From: Rheinheimera lutimaris
Lineage (GTDB): Bacteria > Pseudomonadota > Gammaproteobacteria > Enterobacterales > Alteromonadaceae
Length of the DNA stretch: 64,000 nucleotides
Direction: 5' to 3'
NCBI RefSeq assembly: GCF_013283795.1
Contig: NZ_JABSOD010000006.1
Coordinates: forward strand, 62,001 to 126,000
In this document: positions 62,767 to 64,000 of the stretch, in pieces
How positions within the stretch are numbered: the first letter of the stretch is position 1
How the letters are laid out: each line of letters begins with the position of its first letter
Notes under the pieces: model-generated
Databases searched by the model: none
What the model was told of the DNA's origin: nothing
What the model saw: only the letters and a program-made list of their open reading frames with translations
Made by a program: the position numbers and the translations under genes

Positions 62767-64000
62767 ATGGACGCCACCTTACTGGCTGAATTGATCGCAT
62801 TTTGTGGTATTGAAACTGAATTTAACGATGCCTGGGGGAATCCGACGACTGTTAGCCAGCAACATCAGCTGGCACTGCTGCAGGCCCAGGGCTTTGATAC
62901 CGAAGATGATGAAACCGCAGCACTGCAGCTACTGCAGCGACAACTGGATTTTTGGCAGCAACCGCTGCAGGCGGTATCGGTGCAGCGTCAGGACGAGCCG
63001 GTTCAGCTGTTATTGCAGGTAAACCTGGAGCAGGCTAACAGCGAACTTGCATTAATCCTGACTACCGAGCATGGCGATGAGCAGCATTTTAAGCTGATAC
63101 CGGTAGAAGGCGAACTGGTGCAGGTGGTGGTGCTGGATGAGGTGGAATACCATCAATATCAGCATCGGCTGCCGCTGACTTTAACAGCCGGCTATCACCA
63201 ACTGCATATAGCCGACACCGACATAAAGCAAAAGCTGATTATCACCCCGGGCCGCTGTTATCAGCCCGACGCGTTTACACAACGTAAGCAATGGGGTATT
63301 GCTTTGCAATTGTATGCGCTGCGCTCAGAACGCAACTGGGGCATCGGTGATTTTACCGATCTGGCCACTACAATAAAATATCTGGCCGGCGTCGGTGCTG
63401 ATTTCGTCGGGCTAAACCCGATACATGCGCTGTACCCTGCGATGCCGGAAAGTGCCAGTCCTTACAGCCCCTCATCCAGACGTTGGCTGAATATCAGTTA
63501 TATTGATGTTAGCGCTATGCCGGGCTTTGCCGCTTGTGCCCGTACGCAAAGCCTGGTTAATGCCCCGGTGTTTCGCACAGCGCTGCAAACGCAGCGCAGT
63601 AAAGATTATGTTGATTACAGCGGTGTTATGCAGTTAAAGCTGCCGGTAATGAAGAGCCTGTATCAATGGTTTACCGAGCAGGATAAAACCGGCAATAAGG
63701 CGCAGCTAAAGGCTTTTAAACAGTTTAAAGCTGACGGCGGCGCCAGCCTGCAGCAGTTAGCCTTGTATGATGCGCTGCATGCGTATTTATATCAGCAGGA
63801 CAGTATGCACTGGGGCTGGCCGAATTGGCCGGAGCAATACCGCCAGCCGCAATCGGCCGCAGTGCAACAGTTTGCCAAACAACATAAGGCAGAGCTGGAT
63901 TTTTATTGTTACCTGCAATTTATTGCTCAGCAGCAACTGGCTCAGGCGCAACAGGTCGCAAAAGATGCCGGCATGTTGCTGGGCTTGTACCGTGACTTAG
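62767..64000 (+). CDS. malQ: 4-alpha-glucanotransferase MalQ, 5' part (runs off the window)
   Basis: An open frame of 411 codons with no stop before the window end; I translated it in full to check. The ATG follows AAAGGAATTCCC. An N-terminal beta domain (about 1-160) is of the long MalQ form. The GH77 catalytic domain starts at RKQWGIALQLYALRSERNWG and includes DFTDLATTIKYLAGVGADFV and GLNPIHALYP. The last visible motif is LLGLYRDL. The catalytic Asp/Glu residues lie beyond the window. MalQ rearranges maltodextrins and glycogen chains. It is divergent from gap with shared HexR-like sites. Confidence 0.93.
   Translation, partial: MDATLLAELIAFCGIETEFNDAWGNPTTVSQQHQLALLQAQGFDTEDDETAALQLLQRQLDFWQQPLQAVSVQRQDEPVQLLLQVNLEQANSELALILTTEHGDEQHFKLIPVEGELVQVVVLDEVEYHQYQHRLPLTLTAGYHQLHIADTDIKQKLIITPGRCYQPDAFTQRKQWGIALQLYALRSERNWGIGDFTDLATTIKYLAGVGADFVGLNPIHALYPAMPESASPYSPSSRRWLNISYIDVSAMPGFAACARTQSLVNAPVFRTALQTQRSKDYVDYSGVMQLKLPVMKSLYQWFTEQDKTGNKAQLKAFKQFKADGGASLQQLALYDALHAYLYQQDSMHWGWPNWPEQYRQPQSAAVQQFAKQHKAELDFYCYLQFIAQQQLAQAQQVAKDAGMLLGLYRDL

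Overview
The window is a continuous piece of a gammaproteobacterial chromosome. Gene content and order (a cbb3 oxidase cluster running into fnr, uspE and ttcA; a YebG gene behind a canonical SOS box; HexR-like sites at a GAPDH gene; DUF2987 and Bax-type genes) suggest an aquatic Alteromonadales/Chromatiaceae-type organism close to Rheinheimera, Alishewanella or Arsukibacterium. That placement is inference from gene content and not a database result. No rRNA, tRNA or CRISPR array was recognised, and no stretch above 300 bases lacks a gene.

Layout. (1) 1-2721: a vitamin B12 module: the 3' end of an ABC ATPase gene, btuC, cobO and btuF, tightly packed, joining uptake with adenosylation. (2) 2722-26165: a full type VI secretion (T6SS) core. 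A PpkA-type kinase gene runs left; opposite it run tagH (FHA), tssJ, tssK, tssL-OmpA, tssM, tagF, a PP2C phosphatase, tssA, tssB, tssC, a second tssC-like gene (impD-like), tagJ, tssE, tssF, tssG and clpV. From tssB on, the order is that of the classical imp locus. Kinase, phosphatase, FHA protein and TagF together indicate post-translational control by threonine phosphorylation. (3) 26166-37143: the tip and effector island: hcp with its own promoter and terminator, vgrG, a stand-alone PAAR gene, a HEAT-like gene, a ketoacyl-synthase-like gene that seems to lack its catalytic cysteine, and a 1337-residue Rhs protein. The Rhs C-terminal domain has a His...Cys pattern like clan CD cysteine peptidases and is followed by a Sel1-like, probably periplasmic immunity candidate. 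A REP-associated (RAYT/IS200-like) transposase unit with perfect 15-bp inverted ends separates this pair from a displaced toxin-tip fragment whose stop codon overlaps the start of a second immunity candidate.

(4) 37156-51680: mostly housekeeping genes: an MFS transporter and MAPEG protein, a zinc-ribbon/rhomboid protease with a membrane-anchored partner, a patatin-like hydrolase, a dGTPase-family HD hydrolase, SOS-controlled yebG, an AGCS amino-acid symporter, a zinc-type CDF exporter, a YSC84-type lipoprotein, alaA, a Bax-like glucosaminidase, a DUF2987 protein, ttcA and uspE. (5) 51774-59555 (minus strand): fnr, a TauE/SafE-like membrane protein, ccoS, ccoI, ccoH and ccoPQON, i.e. a microaerobic respiration locus with its maturation genes. 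ccoS and ccoQ are short genes located by translating the minus strand directly. ccoG is not in its usual place. (6) 59835-64000: a small lipoprotein, a 64-residue protein, a YeaD-type mutarotase, gap, and the 5' part of malQ, which runs off the window end. Two HexR-like operators lie between the divergent gap and malQ genes.
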